From an uncultured Bacilli bacterium (GTDB taxonomy: Bacteria; Bacillota_I; Bacilli_A; RF39; UBA660), in the NCBI GenBank assembly GCA_934183165.1, contig CAKPRZ010000003.1, forward strand, positions 62,001 through 126,000: a stretch of DNA of 64,000 nt, in the 5' to 3' direction. The notes below the pieces were generated by a model. The model was not told the DNA's origin. It did no database searches and was given only the letters and a program-made list of their open reading frames with translations. The position numbers and the translations under genes are program-made. Shown one piece after another: positions 25,113-33,404 of this stretch. Within the stretch, counting starts at the first letter, position 1; every line of letters begins with the position of its first letter.

Positions 25113-26105
25113 TTAAATGTTATAATATTCTCTAATTTGTTTTTCTAATTCATCAGCTAATTCTTTCTTTTCTTTTAATAAAAGTTTAACATTTTCTTTA
25201 CCTTGGCCAAGTTTTTCGCCTTTATATGAAAACCAAGCTCCACTTTTCTCTACAATTCCAGCATCTACTGCCAAATCAATGATTTCCCCTACTTTTGATA
25301 CTCCTTCACCATACATTATATCAACTGATGCGGTTTTAAATGGTGGCGCAACTTTGTTTTTAACCACTTTGATATTGGTTCTATTTCCAATTATTGAATC
25401 TCCAGCTTTAATTGCCTCGCTTCTTCTAACATCAAGTCTTATACTAGAGTAAAATTTAAGGGCTCTACCACCAGTAGTAGTTTCTGGATTGCCAAACATA
25501 ACCCCTACCTTTTCTCTTAATTGATTGATAAATATTGCAATTGTATTAGTTTTATTAATTGTTCCGGATAATTTTCTTAGTGCTTGCGACATAAGTCTTG
25601 CTTGAAGTCCAACATGAGAGTCACCCATTTCTCCATCTATTTCAGCTTTTGGAACTAATGCAGCTACTGAGTCTATTACAATAATACTTATTGCTTGACT
25701 CCTTACTAGTGCCTCACATATTTCAAGAGCTTGTTCACCAGTATCTGGTTGAGATAGTAATAATTCATTTATGTTAACCCCTAAATTTTTTGCATAATTA
25801 GGATCTAATGAATGTTCTGCATCAATAAATGCTGCTCTACCCCCTTGTTTTTGAATTTCTGCTATAGCATGTAGTGCAAATGTTGTTTTTCCGCTTGATT
25901 CAGGGCCATATATCTCGATTATACGACCTTTAGGATATCCACCTATACCAAGTGCTATATCAAGTGATAATGAACCACTAGGACATGTATCTATCTCCAT
26001 ATGAGAGTTATCACCAAGTTTCATAATTGAACCCTTACCAAATTGTTTTTCAATGTCATTTAATACTTGTTCTAAAGTTTTATCTGTATTATTAATTTTT
26101 GCCAT
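25113..26105 (-). CDS. recA: RecA recombinase
   Basis: The 330-residue protein is a full RecA, with Walker A GPESSGKTT (67-75), the Walker B region VIDSVAALVP, the FINQLREKVG loop and the GGRALKFYSS region. It forms filaments on single-stranded DNA, pairs homologous strands and triggers LexA cleavage. The acidic C-terminal tail is short. GGAGGTAATATA precedes the start and a near-consensus LexA box lies upstream. Confidence 0.98.
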   Translation of the reverse strand: MAKINNTDKTLEQVLNDIEKQFGKGSIMKLGDNSHMEIDTCPSGSLSLDIALGIGGYPKGRIIEIYGPESSGKTTFALHAIAEIQKQGGRAAFIDAEHSLDPNYAKNLGVNINELLLSQPDTGEQALEICEALVRSQAISIIVIDSVAALVPKAEIDGEMGDSHVGLQARLMSQALRKLSGTINKTNTIAIFINQLREKVGVMFGNPETTTGGRALKFYSSIRLDVRRSEAIKAGDSIIGNRTNIKVVKNKVAPPFKTASVDIMYGEGVSKVGEIIDLAVDAGIVEKSGAWFSYKGEKLGQGKENVKLLLKEKKELADELEKQIREYYNI

Positions 26106-26135
26106 TATATTACCTCCATTTTTGCTTACATTTAT

Positions 26136-26185
26136 ATATTACATGATTTATTATAAAATTGCAACACTTTTACGAACATTTGTTT
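26136..26185 (-). promoter_or_regulatory. recA promoter with LexA-like box
   Basis: TTGCAA (26159-26164) and TAATAT (26136-26141) are spaced 17 bp. Just upstream, CGAACATTTGTTT (26173-26185) matches the Gram-positive LexA site CGAAC-N4-GTTC at all but the last base. Confidence 0.65.
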
Positions 26186-26208
26186 AAATTTATTTTAAAA
26201 AAAAAGAA

Positions 26209-26808
26209 TTATGAATTCTTCTTATCAAATATTAAATCTTTATTTAATTTATAATATTCTATCATTGAAATTATTGACATAATAGTAGCAAAATATAATA
26301 GAAAATCTGACACTCTTAAGTTGATTAATTCAAAGGGTAGATTATAGAAAAATGTCAATGTAATACCTATCATTAAAGATGCAGTTTTAAGTTTTCCAGA
26401 ACCAATTGCAGCAACTACTCTTCCATGTGATGCAGCTTCCATTTTTATTGCATTAACTATAATATCTCTTAAAACAATTACAACTGGGATTATCGGATTT
26501 ATAAATCTTAATGCCGCTAATATAATTAAAACTGAATTAACAAGTACTTTATCAGCAATAGCATCTAGCATTTTACCTGTATTAGTAATAAGACCATATT
26601 TTCTAGCAATATATCCATCCAAGAAATCTGTAATACTAGCTAATATAAATAGAACTCCTGCTATTATATATTTTAAATTAATCCATATTGATTTTATATG
26701 AAAACTGTAAAATTCAATTCCAACTCTATTAAATGGAAATAATAGTAATATAATGATTAAAAAACTAACTATTATTCTGGCAATTGTCAATTTATTTGGA
26801 GTATTCAT
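26209..26808 (-). CDS. pgsA: CDP-diacylglycerol-glycerol-3-phosphate phosphatidyltransferase
   Basis: About 199 residues from the ATG at 26808, preceded by GGAGGTGG. It has five to six membrane helices and the CDP-alcohol phosphotransferase signature DFLDGYIARKYGLITNTGKMLDAIADK written as D-G-x2-A-R-x8-G-x3-D-x3-D (about residues 60-85). It makes phosphatidylglycerol phosphate. The start overlaps the end of the RodZ-like gene by 17 bp, as in the usual rodZ-pgsA-recA order of Firmicutes. Confidence 0.95.
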   Translation of the reverse strand: MNTPNKLTIARIIVSFLIIILLLFPFNRVGIEFYSFHIKSIWINLKYIIAGVLFILASITDFLDGYIARKYGLITNTGKMLDAIADKVLVNSVLIILAALRFINPIIPVVIVLRDIIVNAIKMEAASHGRVVAAIGSGKLKTASLMIGITLTFFYNLPFELINLRVSDFLLYFATIMSIISMIEYYKLNKDLIFDKKNS

Positions 26809-27301
26809 AAACTCCACCTCCTAAATTACATTTAAGTTCTTTATTAATGACTGGTGTTTTTTTAATAATTAAACTCTTCAATACTAAAAATAAAAGTATT
26901 AAAAATAATACGGAACCTACAACTATAGCTATAGGTTTAATATATTTTTTATCAATAGTAATTTTATTCTTTTTAGTATAAGGAGATTCGACTGTTTTTT
27001 TACCTTTTTCATTTTTTTGTTTTTCTTCGGCTTCTAATATATCTGATAAACTAATTTTTGAAGTATGCTCAAATAAAAAATCGTTAAATTCATCAATAAC
27101 TTTTACAGGATCTAATCCAAGATATTTAGCATAGCTTTTAACATTTTCTCTAAGCTCTAACATATCTCTAAATGCCCTACTATTCCCATTTTCAATATTT
27201 TCAATTATATTAGTAGAAACATTTAAATCTTCTGCTGCTTCATCTATACTAACGCCATTATTTACTCTGTATTCTCTTAAATAATCTCCAAGTTCTTTCA
27301 A
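26792..27301 (-). CDS. RodZ-like helix-turn-helix membrane protein
   Basis: About 169 residues starting at TTG 27301, which has AGAGGTG six bases upstream. A cytosolic Cro-type HTH (about 3-70, EAAEDLNVSTNIIENIENGNS) is followed by a basic linker, one membrane helix (PIAIVVGSVLFLILLFLVL) and a very short outer end. RodZ proteins link MreB to the wall machinery. The outer domain is nearly absent here. An in-frame ATG at 27370 lies inside the RNase P RNA gene and is rejected. Confidence 0.8.
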   Translation of the reverse strand: MKELGDYLREYRVNNGVSIDEAAEDLNVSTNIIENIENGNSRAFRDMLELRENVKSYAKYLGLDPVKVIDEFNDFLFEHTSKISLSDILEAEEKQKNEKGKKTVESPYTKKNKITIDKKYIKPIAIVVGSVLFLILLFLVLKSLIIKKTPVINKELKCNLGGGVYEYSK

Positions 27302-27327
27302 TAACAACACCTCTTTACTAAAAAAAT

Positions 27328-27674
27328 AATACTTTATAAGCCATGTTCTGTTCCTATTACTAGGCGACAAACATTTATCTACTGTTTCCAGTCCCTGAAT
27401 CAGTTCAATTTCCTATCAGAGCTCCCCTACCAAAATTTGGGTTTCTCACTCACGGGGTTTACCACGTTCCATTTCCTCTGTTTCCAGATTAATCGTCTCT
27501 ATGGCACTTTATAATTACTCAAATCATATCTTAAAGACTTAGATTTTTTCATTGCCGTTAACTTACGTTACCTAAGGTTATTTTTTCCCTTAGCGTGAAC
27601 ACTAAAAGCATCTCAGCTTTTGTGAGCATGGACTTTCCTCTACACTATAAAAATGCAGCGTTTGTCAAAGTATT
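27328..27674 (-). ncRNA. rnpB: RNase P RNA
   Basis: The minus strand carries the conserved AGGAAAGTCCATGCTC block near the 5' end, the GTAAACCCC and GTGAGAAACC core and the terminal ACAGAACATGGCTTATA. The ends AATACTTT and AAAGTATT pair perfectly as helix P1, giving 347 nt. A T run follows at once and acts as terminator. The 5' end overlaps the stop codon of gpsB by two bases. Confidence 0.95.
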
Positions 27675-28014
27675 ACTGTTCTTCTTTTCCATAAACTATT
27701 TTTTCTAATTGTGCTAATCTTTTCATTACATCAATATTTGTACTTGTAGAAGTATTATCACCAGCATCACTATTCTTAGCAATTTCAATACTCATCTTCA
27801 AGTTTCTAATTTCTTGCTTCAAAGTCATAATATCTTCTAATAATGCTTCTTTTTCTTTTTCACTATCTTTAATTATTTGAATAAACTCTTCGTAATCACC
27901 AATTATAATGTCTAAAAATTGATCTACCTCTTTTAATCTATATCCTCTTGTATCAATTTTAAACTCTTTTTCTAATATATCTTGTGGTGTCAAAGTTATT
28001 TTATTTTGAAACAT
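27673..28014 (-). CDS. gpsB: cell-division protein GpsB
   Basis: The 113-residue protein has the DivIVA/GpsB N-terminal domain (LTPQDILEKEFKIDTRGYRLKEVDQFLD) followed by a coiled coil and a short C-terminal trimerising part (IDVMKRLAQLEKIVYG). The length separates GpsB from DivIVA. It brings penicillin-binding proteins to division and elongation sites. rnpB follows with no gap. Confidence 0.93.
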   Translation of the reverse strand: MFQNKITLTPQDILEKEFKIDTRGYRLKEVDQFLDIIIGDYEEFIQIIKDSEKEKEALLEDIMTLKQEIRNLKMSIEIAKNSDAGDNTSTSTNIDVMKRLAQLEKIVYGKEEQ

Positions 28015-28089
28015 TTTATCACCAATCCCTTACGTTAATATTATCACAAAAATTAAATAAATTGTCAATTGTAAACAATCTATGTGCTT

Positions 28090-29136
28090 TTATTCATAAA
28101 AATCATCATAAAAATATTTATTTCCGTCATTTTTTTCCACGTTGCTTAAACTATTATCAATAGTATTATTAGTTTCAATATTGCTATCTCCTATAATTTC
28201 ATCATCTATAAGTACTTTATCAGTAGAATCTGAATCATGGCTATTATTTTTTTCCACAGATTGAGGTGGAAAATTAAAATTAAGAATACTATTATTCACA
28301 TTATTGCTTGGTGTTGTATTATTAGTTTCAAGATTATTTAATGGAAGTACTGTTTCAACTTCAGGAACAACACTTATATTATTATTTATATTTTCTGTAT
28401 TGTTTATATTACTTATATTATCTATAGTATTTATACTACTCAAATTATTACTAGTATTATTTAAACTATTATCAATATTATTGCTATTATCAAGTTGACT
28501 AGGTATAGTATTATTTATTGATTCATCTATTTTTTCTTTTGTTTCCTTAGGTTTTATTTCAAATTTACTCAATTTATTAATAACCCATATTAGAAATTTA
28601 ACTCCTATTCTTATCCAAAATAAGTAACTACTAATCTGAATTGTACTAACTAACAAAGAATTACTATATAATTCACTTTTATTAAATATATCTACACTAT
28701 TAGTACTAACAACTCTAATTATTAGAAAGAATAAAAATTGAAAGATGAAGAAATAAATTAAATTTATAGATGTATACCATTTTGTTTTATCTTCTTTTAC
28801 ACTTTTAACTAATTCCCTACATACTCCAACATCAGTTATTATGAGCATTAATAAATATATATAGCATGAAGGAAAGTATATTATTTTCACAAAATTTTCT
28901 ACTAATTTATCAAGTGTATTAATAAAAAAAGAAATATGGGAAATAGGTAACAATATCAAAGTTATTAAATAAATAATTAGTGTAGTTATCTTACCTTTCT
29001 TTGACTTTTTAAAGTAGAAAAAAATCATAGCTACTAAAAGAAATAAAGTTAATATTAAAACTTCTAGTAATAAAGGTACTGATAAAATCATGTTTAATAT
29101 TTTTAATAAACTTTGATAAAATGTTAACCTTTCCAT
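28090..29136 (-). CDS. membrane protein with Asn/Ser-rich tail, last gene of the adhesin-sortase operon
   Basis: The 348-residue protein has about five membrane helices in the first 190 residues and then a low-complexity tail rich in Asn, Ser and Thr (about 205-335). The start is 12 bases from the end of the sortase gene, so it belongs to the adhesin-sortase operon. The family is not recognised. It might assist surface anchoring, but this is only from position. Confidence 0.6.
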   Translation of the reverse strand: MERLTFYQSLLKILNMILSVPLLLEVLILTLFLLVAMIFFYFKKSKKGKITTLIIYLITLILLPISHISFFINTLDKLVENFVKIIYFPSCYIYLLMLIITDVGVCRELVKSVKEDKTKWYTSINLIYFFIFQFLFFLIIRVVSTNSVDIFNKSELYSNSLLVSTIQISSYLFWIRIGVKFLIWVINKLSKFEIKPKETKEKIDESINNTIPSQLDNSNNIDNSLNNTSNNLSSINTIDNISNINNTENINNNISVVPEVETVLPLNNLETNNTTPSNNVNNSILNFNFPPQSVEKNNSHDSDSTDKVLIDDEIIGDSNIETNNTIDNSLSNVEKNDGNKYFYDDFYE

Positions 29137-29147
29137 GCCATACTCCT

Positions 29148-29858
29148 TTATATTAATTCTAAAATATAAATTGTTTGTAGTTTTTTATTATCTTTGGTAC
29201 ATGTAATTAATGTTAATGTTGTTTTATTAACATCTCTATATATTGTTACATATCCTTGTTTTTTTTGTGTATATATTTTGACTATCTTATAAGTGTATTT
29301 TTTGTTTTTATAAGTTACAGTCGCTTTATCACCAACACTCAATTTATATAAGTTTTTAAAATATGAATGTGGTCCCGTTCCAGAATGAGCTGCTAAAATA
29401 AAGTTCCCATTCTTAACATCCGGATAATTATATCCTTCAATAATTGTAACATTATAACCTATATCATTATACTTTGAGCTTGGACTAACAAAACCTTTTT
29501 TCAATTTTAACTTAGGTATTTCTAAATATCCTATATAATCATTGGCTGGATTATGTGTAGTTGTATTATTTCCAGGCTTAGTATTATTGTTTTCTTTATT
29601 ATCATCGCTTTTAGAATCACTATTATTATCCGATGTATCAGAAGAAGAAGGTGAATCACTCTTATCACCTTCATCTAATGAATCTAATTTATTTAATGTT
29701 TTTTCGTCATATATTTCAAATGCAACATTTTCATAAGCAATATCTTTTTTTTCTGCTAGGTAAGATCGCATCATCATATATATTCCAATAACAGTTGCCA
29801 AAACTGCAACTGTTATTACTATTTTATTAGCATCTATGCGCTTCTTTTTCTCATCCAT
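29148..29858 (-). CDS. sortase transpeptidase
   Basis: The 236-residue protein has an N-terminal membrane anchor (about 10-28), a Ser/Asp/Asn-rich spacer and a sortase barrel. The catalytic His is in ILAAHSGTG, the Cys in TLTLITCT and the Arg would be supplied downstream, although the usual Arg after the TLxTC motif is not obvious (the segment ends IYILELI). It most resembles class D/A enzymes. Its start overlaps the end of the adhesin gene by 25 bp, so that adhesin, with its VPNTA signal, is the likely substrate. Confidence 0.85.
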   Translation of the reverse strand: MDEKKKRIDANKIVITVAVLATVIGIYMMMRSYLAEKKDIAYENVAFEIYDEKTLNKLDSLDEGDKSDSPSSSDTSDNNSDSKSDDNKENNNTKPGNNTTTHNPANDYIGYLEIPKLKLKKGFVSPSSKYNDIGYNVTIIEGYNYPDVKNGNFILAAHSGTGPHSYFKNLYKLSVGDKATVTYKNKKYTYKIVKIYTQKKQGYVTIYRDVNKTTLTLITCTKDNKKLQTIYILELI

Positions 29859-32557
29859 ATAATAGTTCCTACGCCTCCTGCTACTAATATTGAACCAATT
29901 ACTATCACTATTACTGAAGCATTGGCTGCAGTGTTTGGAACATCAACAATAGGTGTATCATAAACTGTTACTTCTTTAGTAGCTTCATTAGCACCTATTG
30001 TAAACTTAACTTCAGAAGCCTCTAAATATTTTGCTGGTGCCTTAATTTCTTTTATAGTATATTCAACACCCGTTTCAAGAGCTGTAATAACATGTCCTTC
30101 ATCAGTTGTTGTCCATTCATCTAATTTGTTACCATTAGCATCTATTAATTGTAATACAGCACCAGATACATTTTTCTCACTAACTGTATCCTTTTTATAA
30201 ATTGTTACTTCTGTTGTTTTATTTTTCATTTCAACTACAGATGTATCGCCAACAGTAAATACGACTTCTTCAGAAATGGCATATCCTTTTGGGGCAGTTA
30301 TTTCTTTTAATGTATAGGTATTACCCTCTATTAACTTGCCTTCTATTATATGAGTCTTACCTTTTTCAGATGTCCATTCATCAATAATTTTACCTTCTGA
30401 ATCTATGACTTGTAATTTTGCTCCTGCTATTTCTTTTCCACTTGCAAAATCAGTCTTTTTAAATATTACTTTTGTAGGATCATTAGGCATTACTATATTA
30501 AATTCTTTTTTATCATCTGAAATTGTAATTTCTATTTCCTTTTTATTTTTTTGATATCCTAAAGGAGCCTTTTCCTCTACCAATTTGTAAGTACCAGCAG
30601 CTATTCCTACTATTTCATGTGTTTTTCCATTTTCAGTAGTCCATTCATCAACTACTTTTCCATCGCTATCTAATAGTTTTAAAACAGCACCACCTAATTT
30701 TGTTTTCTTATCAGCTGTTGTTTTTGATATTTTTAATATATTCTTTTCATTTTTAATTACTATATTTTTAATTAAAGTTGTAGGTATGAAATAAGTTGTT
30801 TTTCTTACATATCCATCTGGTACATATAATTCTTCTATTTTGTATTTAGCGCCCATTACTAATCCACTAATTTTTTTACTGTTACCATCTGTTGTCCATT
30901 CTACTGGCTCAAAACTACTATCACCAGTAACATTACTTATCTTTAATTTTACGCCACTAATTGCTTTACCGTTTTCATCTACCTTTTTGATTTCACTGAC
31001 TACTTTTGTATTTTCAAAAGTTACTGTTTTAGCTTCATTCTTAGAATTAATTGTAAATTCTACACATTTGCTATTCTTTTCATATCTAGCCGGAGCAGTA
31101 ATTTCACAAACATAATATTTTTTACCGATATCTAGTGTTTTAGAAACCACATGAGCAGTACCATCTGTTGTCCATTGTTCAATAGTTGTAGAAAGAAGAG
31201 TATTACCTTTTTTTAAAGCTAATACAGCCCCTTTAATTTGTTCTCCAGTTTCTTTATCTACTTTCAATACTTTTACACTACTTGTATTTTTTAGTTCGTT
31301 ATTAATAGTTTTTTCCACAGTGGTTGTTGAAGAAGTAAGAGACACCCTTACAGAACTTGGTACAATATATTTATTTGGAGTATCTATTTCTTTAATAGTA
31401 TAATTACCAAGTTTTAAATTAGTAATAGTGATAACTCCACTATCATCAGTTGTAAATGTTTGATTATAATTAGTTCCAGTAACTTGAAATTTAAAACCTT
31501 TTTTTACTCCGTCTTCACTTGTTTTTTTGATAATAATTTTACCAAGTGTTTCAGTTGATAATGTTACATTACCTACTACATTTCCAACATTAGCTTTACC
31601 TAAAATCATTCTTTGGAAAGTATTATTATCTAATATAATTAATCCTTGATTAGTATTAGATGGGATTTTTTTGTTAATTGTTACTTTGCCAGCATTAACT
31701 GGATTATTTGCTGTTAAAGTAAGCTTATTACCGTTTACAGCACAAGTTACACCATTTGGACAAGTTACTGTTGAATTTGCCAAAATATTATTTGCATCTG
31801 TTAATGTTAATTCATATTTTTTTGTTGTTGTGTTATATTTTAACACATTAGTTGTACCATTAAAGCTTGGTAACTTACTATGATTTTTCATATCAGTTAT
31901 AATTGCATTATAGATTGCTTTTAATGTTGAATTCTTAGCAATTGTTAGAGAATACATTCTTGTATCACTTGGTGTTAATTCATAATTTGTTCTCCATCCT
32001 TGTTGAAATTCCCAAATAATTGTTTGTGTTACCATGTATTGATAATATGCATCATAGTTAGTATTTCCATTTTTTCTATTGACATTTGGATATCCATAAA
32101 CTGTTGCAAGTTCAATACCTTTTTTAGCTGTTGCAGATAATCCGTTTGACCAATAAGTAGAAGTACTAGATGTAGGACGATTAAATGAATTATCATATGC
32201 AGCTGCTTTACCTAATTCAATACAATAAACCCATTCACCACTAGAAGTTTTAAAATAAAAATTATGGTCACCTTTGTTTACCACTTTTTCAACTGTACCA
32301 TCACTTTTAAACAACTTAAGTCCTTTTAGTGTTACATTACCTGATGAATCTTTAAAAGCATATAAACTTTTTAAAGTTGCATCAGACAACACTTTCATAG
32401 TTACTTTTACAGAACTTGATGGTGTTACGACATTTTTCTCTACTCCATCTATATCAGTCGGTTTTTGAGAAAATTTATTTATAAAAATACACCCAACTAC
32501 CGTAATAAAGATTAGTACTAGACTTACTATCCACCATTTCTTGTTACTACTCTTCAT
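29834..32557 (-). CDS. sortase-anchored adhesin with thioester and Cna-B domains
   Basis: About 907 residues from the ATG at 32557 (GAGGTG upstream). There is a signal peptide, then a thioester domain with Cys in WVYCIELG and the conserved TQTIIWEFQQG, which normally form an internal Cys-Gln bond that bonds covalently to host surfaces. Six Cna-B/SpaA-type repeats follow, each with a D-or-E..W-T strand (EQWTTDG, VEWTTDG, DEWTTEN, DEWTSEK, DEWTTTD). The end is VPNTA, a membrane helix and RKRSA: a sortase sorting signal. The dedicated sortase overlaps the 3' end. Confidence 0.9.
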   Translation of the reverse strand: MKSSNKKWWIVSLVLIFITVVGCIFINKFSQKPTDIDGVEKNVVTPSSSVKVTMKVLSDATLKSLYAFKDSSGNVTLKGLKLFKSDGTVEKVVNKGDHNFYFKTSSGEWVYCIELGKAAAYDNSFNRPTSSTSTYWSNGLSATAKKGIELATVYGYPNVNRKNGNTNYDAYYQYMVTQTIIWEFQQGWRTNYELTPSDTRMYSLTIAKNSTLKAIYNAIITDMKNHSKLPSFNGTTNVLKYNTTTKKYELTLTDANNILANSTVTCPNGVTCAVNGNKLTLTANNPVNAGKVTINKKIPSNTNQGLIILDNNTFQRMILGKANVGNVVGNVTLSTETLGKIIIKKTSEDGVKKGFKFQVTGTNYNQTFTTDDSGVITITNLKLGNYTIKEIDTPNKYIVPSSVRVSLTSSTTTVEKTINNELKNTSSVKVLKVDKETGEQIKGAVLALKKGNTLLSTTIEQWTTDGTAHVVSKTLDIGKKYYVCEITAPARYEKNSKCVEFTINSKNEAKTVTFENTKVVSEIKKVDENGKAISGVKLKISNVTGDSSFEPVEWTTDGNSKKISGLVMGAKYKIEELYVPDGYVRKTTYFIPTTLIKNIVIKNEKNILKISKTTADKKTKLGGAVLKLLDSDGKVVDEWTTENGKTHEIVGIAAGTYKLVEEKAPLGYQKNKKEIEITISDDKKEFNIVMPNDPTKVIFKKTDFASGKEIAGAKLQVIDSEGKIIDEWTSEKGKTHIIEGKLIEGNTYTLKEITAPKGYAISEEVVFTVGDTSVVEMKNKTTEVTIYKKDTVSEKNVSGAVLQLIDANGNKLDEWTTTDEGHVITALETGVEYTIKEIKAPAKYLEASEVKFTIGANEATKEVTVYDTPIVDVPNTAANASVIVIVIGSILVAGGVGTIIWMRKRSA

Positions 32558-32604
32558 AATCATCACCTCTATTATGATAATTATACTACACTAATTTTTA
32601 TTAA

Positions 32605-32712
32605 TCAATTAGTAATTTTTCTTAGTATCATTTTATAGGAGTGAATACTCTTTATCATACTAACATTTTCAGTCATTTTATTAAGTATTTCTATTAAATT
32701 TTCATTTTTCAT
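32605..32712 (-). CDS. possible 35-residue peptide
   Basis: A short frame (MKNENLIEILNKMTENVSMI at the start, ending LRKITN) with GGTGATAAAA before its ATG, in the gap between the adhesin and recU. It is amphipathic and helical. The coding evidence is only the ribosome site. Confidence 0.3.
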   Translation of the reverse strand: MKNENLIEILNKMTENVSMIKSIHSYKMILRKITN

Positions 32713-32831
32713 TTTTATCACCAGTGAAATATTATCATAATAACTTTATTTTTTGTTTAATTCGACAAAACTAGCTATTTTTTTATAGAAAAATTTTGCC
32801 TTTTATAGTATAATTCATAATAGGTGATTTA

Positions 32832-33404
32832 ATGAATTATCCAAAAGGAATTAAACCGCATGGTAAAAGACAAATAAATTATAGTAATAGAGGAATGTCT
32901 CTAGAAGGTGATATTAATTTAACTAATGAATATTATAGAGATAAGGAAATTGCTTATATTTATAAAAAGCCCACTCCTATTCAAATAACAAAGGTTAAAT
33001 ATCCTAATAGGAGTCAAGCCGTAATTACTGAGGCATATTTTAAAGAGCCTTCAACGACAGATTATAATGGACTATATAAGGGTAAGTATGTAGATTTTGA
33101 AGCAAAGGAAACAAATAATTTATCTTTTCCACTTGCAAATATTCATAAACACCAAATAAATCATATAAGAGCAATAAATAAAAATAAAGGAGTATGTTTC
33201 TTAATAGTTAGATTTAACAAATATAACAAAACCTTTTTACTTCTGGCTAACGATTTTATTGAATATATAGACAATAACACAAGAAAATCTATTCCTTTAA
33301 GTTTCTTTGAAAAAAATGCTTTTATAATTGAGGAAAATTATATTCCAAGAATCGACTATATTAAAATTTTAGATAAACTATTGGAGGTGTCTAATGACAA
33401 ATAA
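32832..33404 (+). CDS. recU: Holliday junction resolvase RecU
   Basis: The 190-residue protein has the RecU signature: an N-terminal NRGMSLEGDINLTNEYY stretch, the nuclease core TDYNGLYKGKYVDFEAKET with D, E and K residues, and FPLANIHKHQ. It cuts Holliday junctions in recombination and segregation. It overlaps the PBP1 gene by 11 bp, the usual recU-ponA pair of Firmicutes. AGGTGATTTA precedes the start. Confidence 0.96.
   Translation: MNYPKGIKPHGKRQINYSNRGMSLEGDINLTNEYYRDKEIAYIYKKPTPIQITKVKYPNRSQAVITEAYFKEPSTTDYNGLYKGKYVDFEAKETNNLSFPLANIHKHQINHIRAINKNKGVCFLIVRFNKYNKTFLLLANDFIEYIDNNTRKSIPLSFFEKNAFIIEENYIPRIDYIKILDKLLEVSNDK

Noticed and set aside
27302..27370. Upstream ATG extending the RodZ-like protein
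   Set aside because: The extension is encoded by the 3' end of RNase P RNA; the TTG at 27301 has a proper ribosome site.
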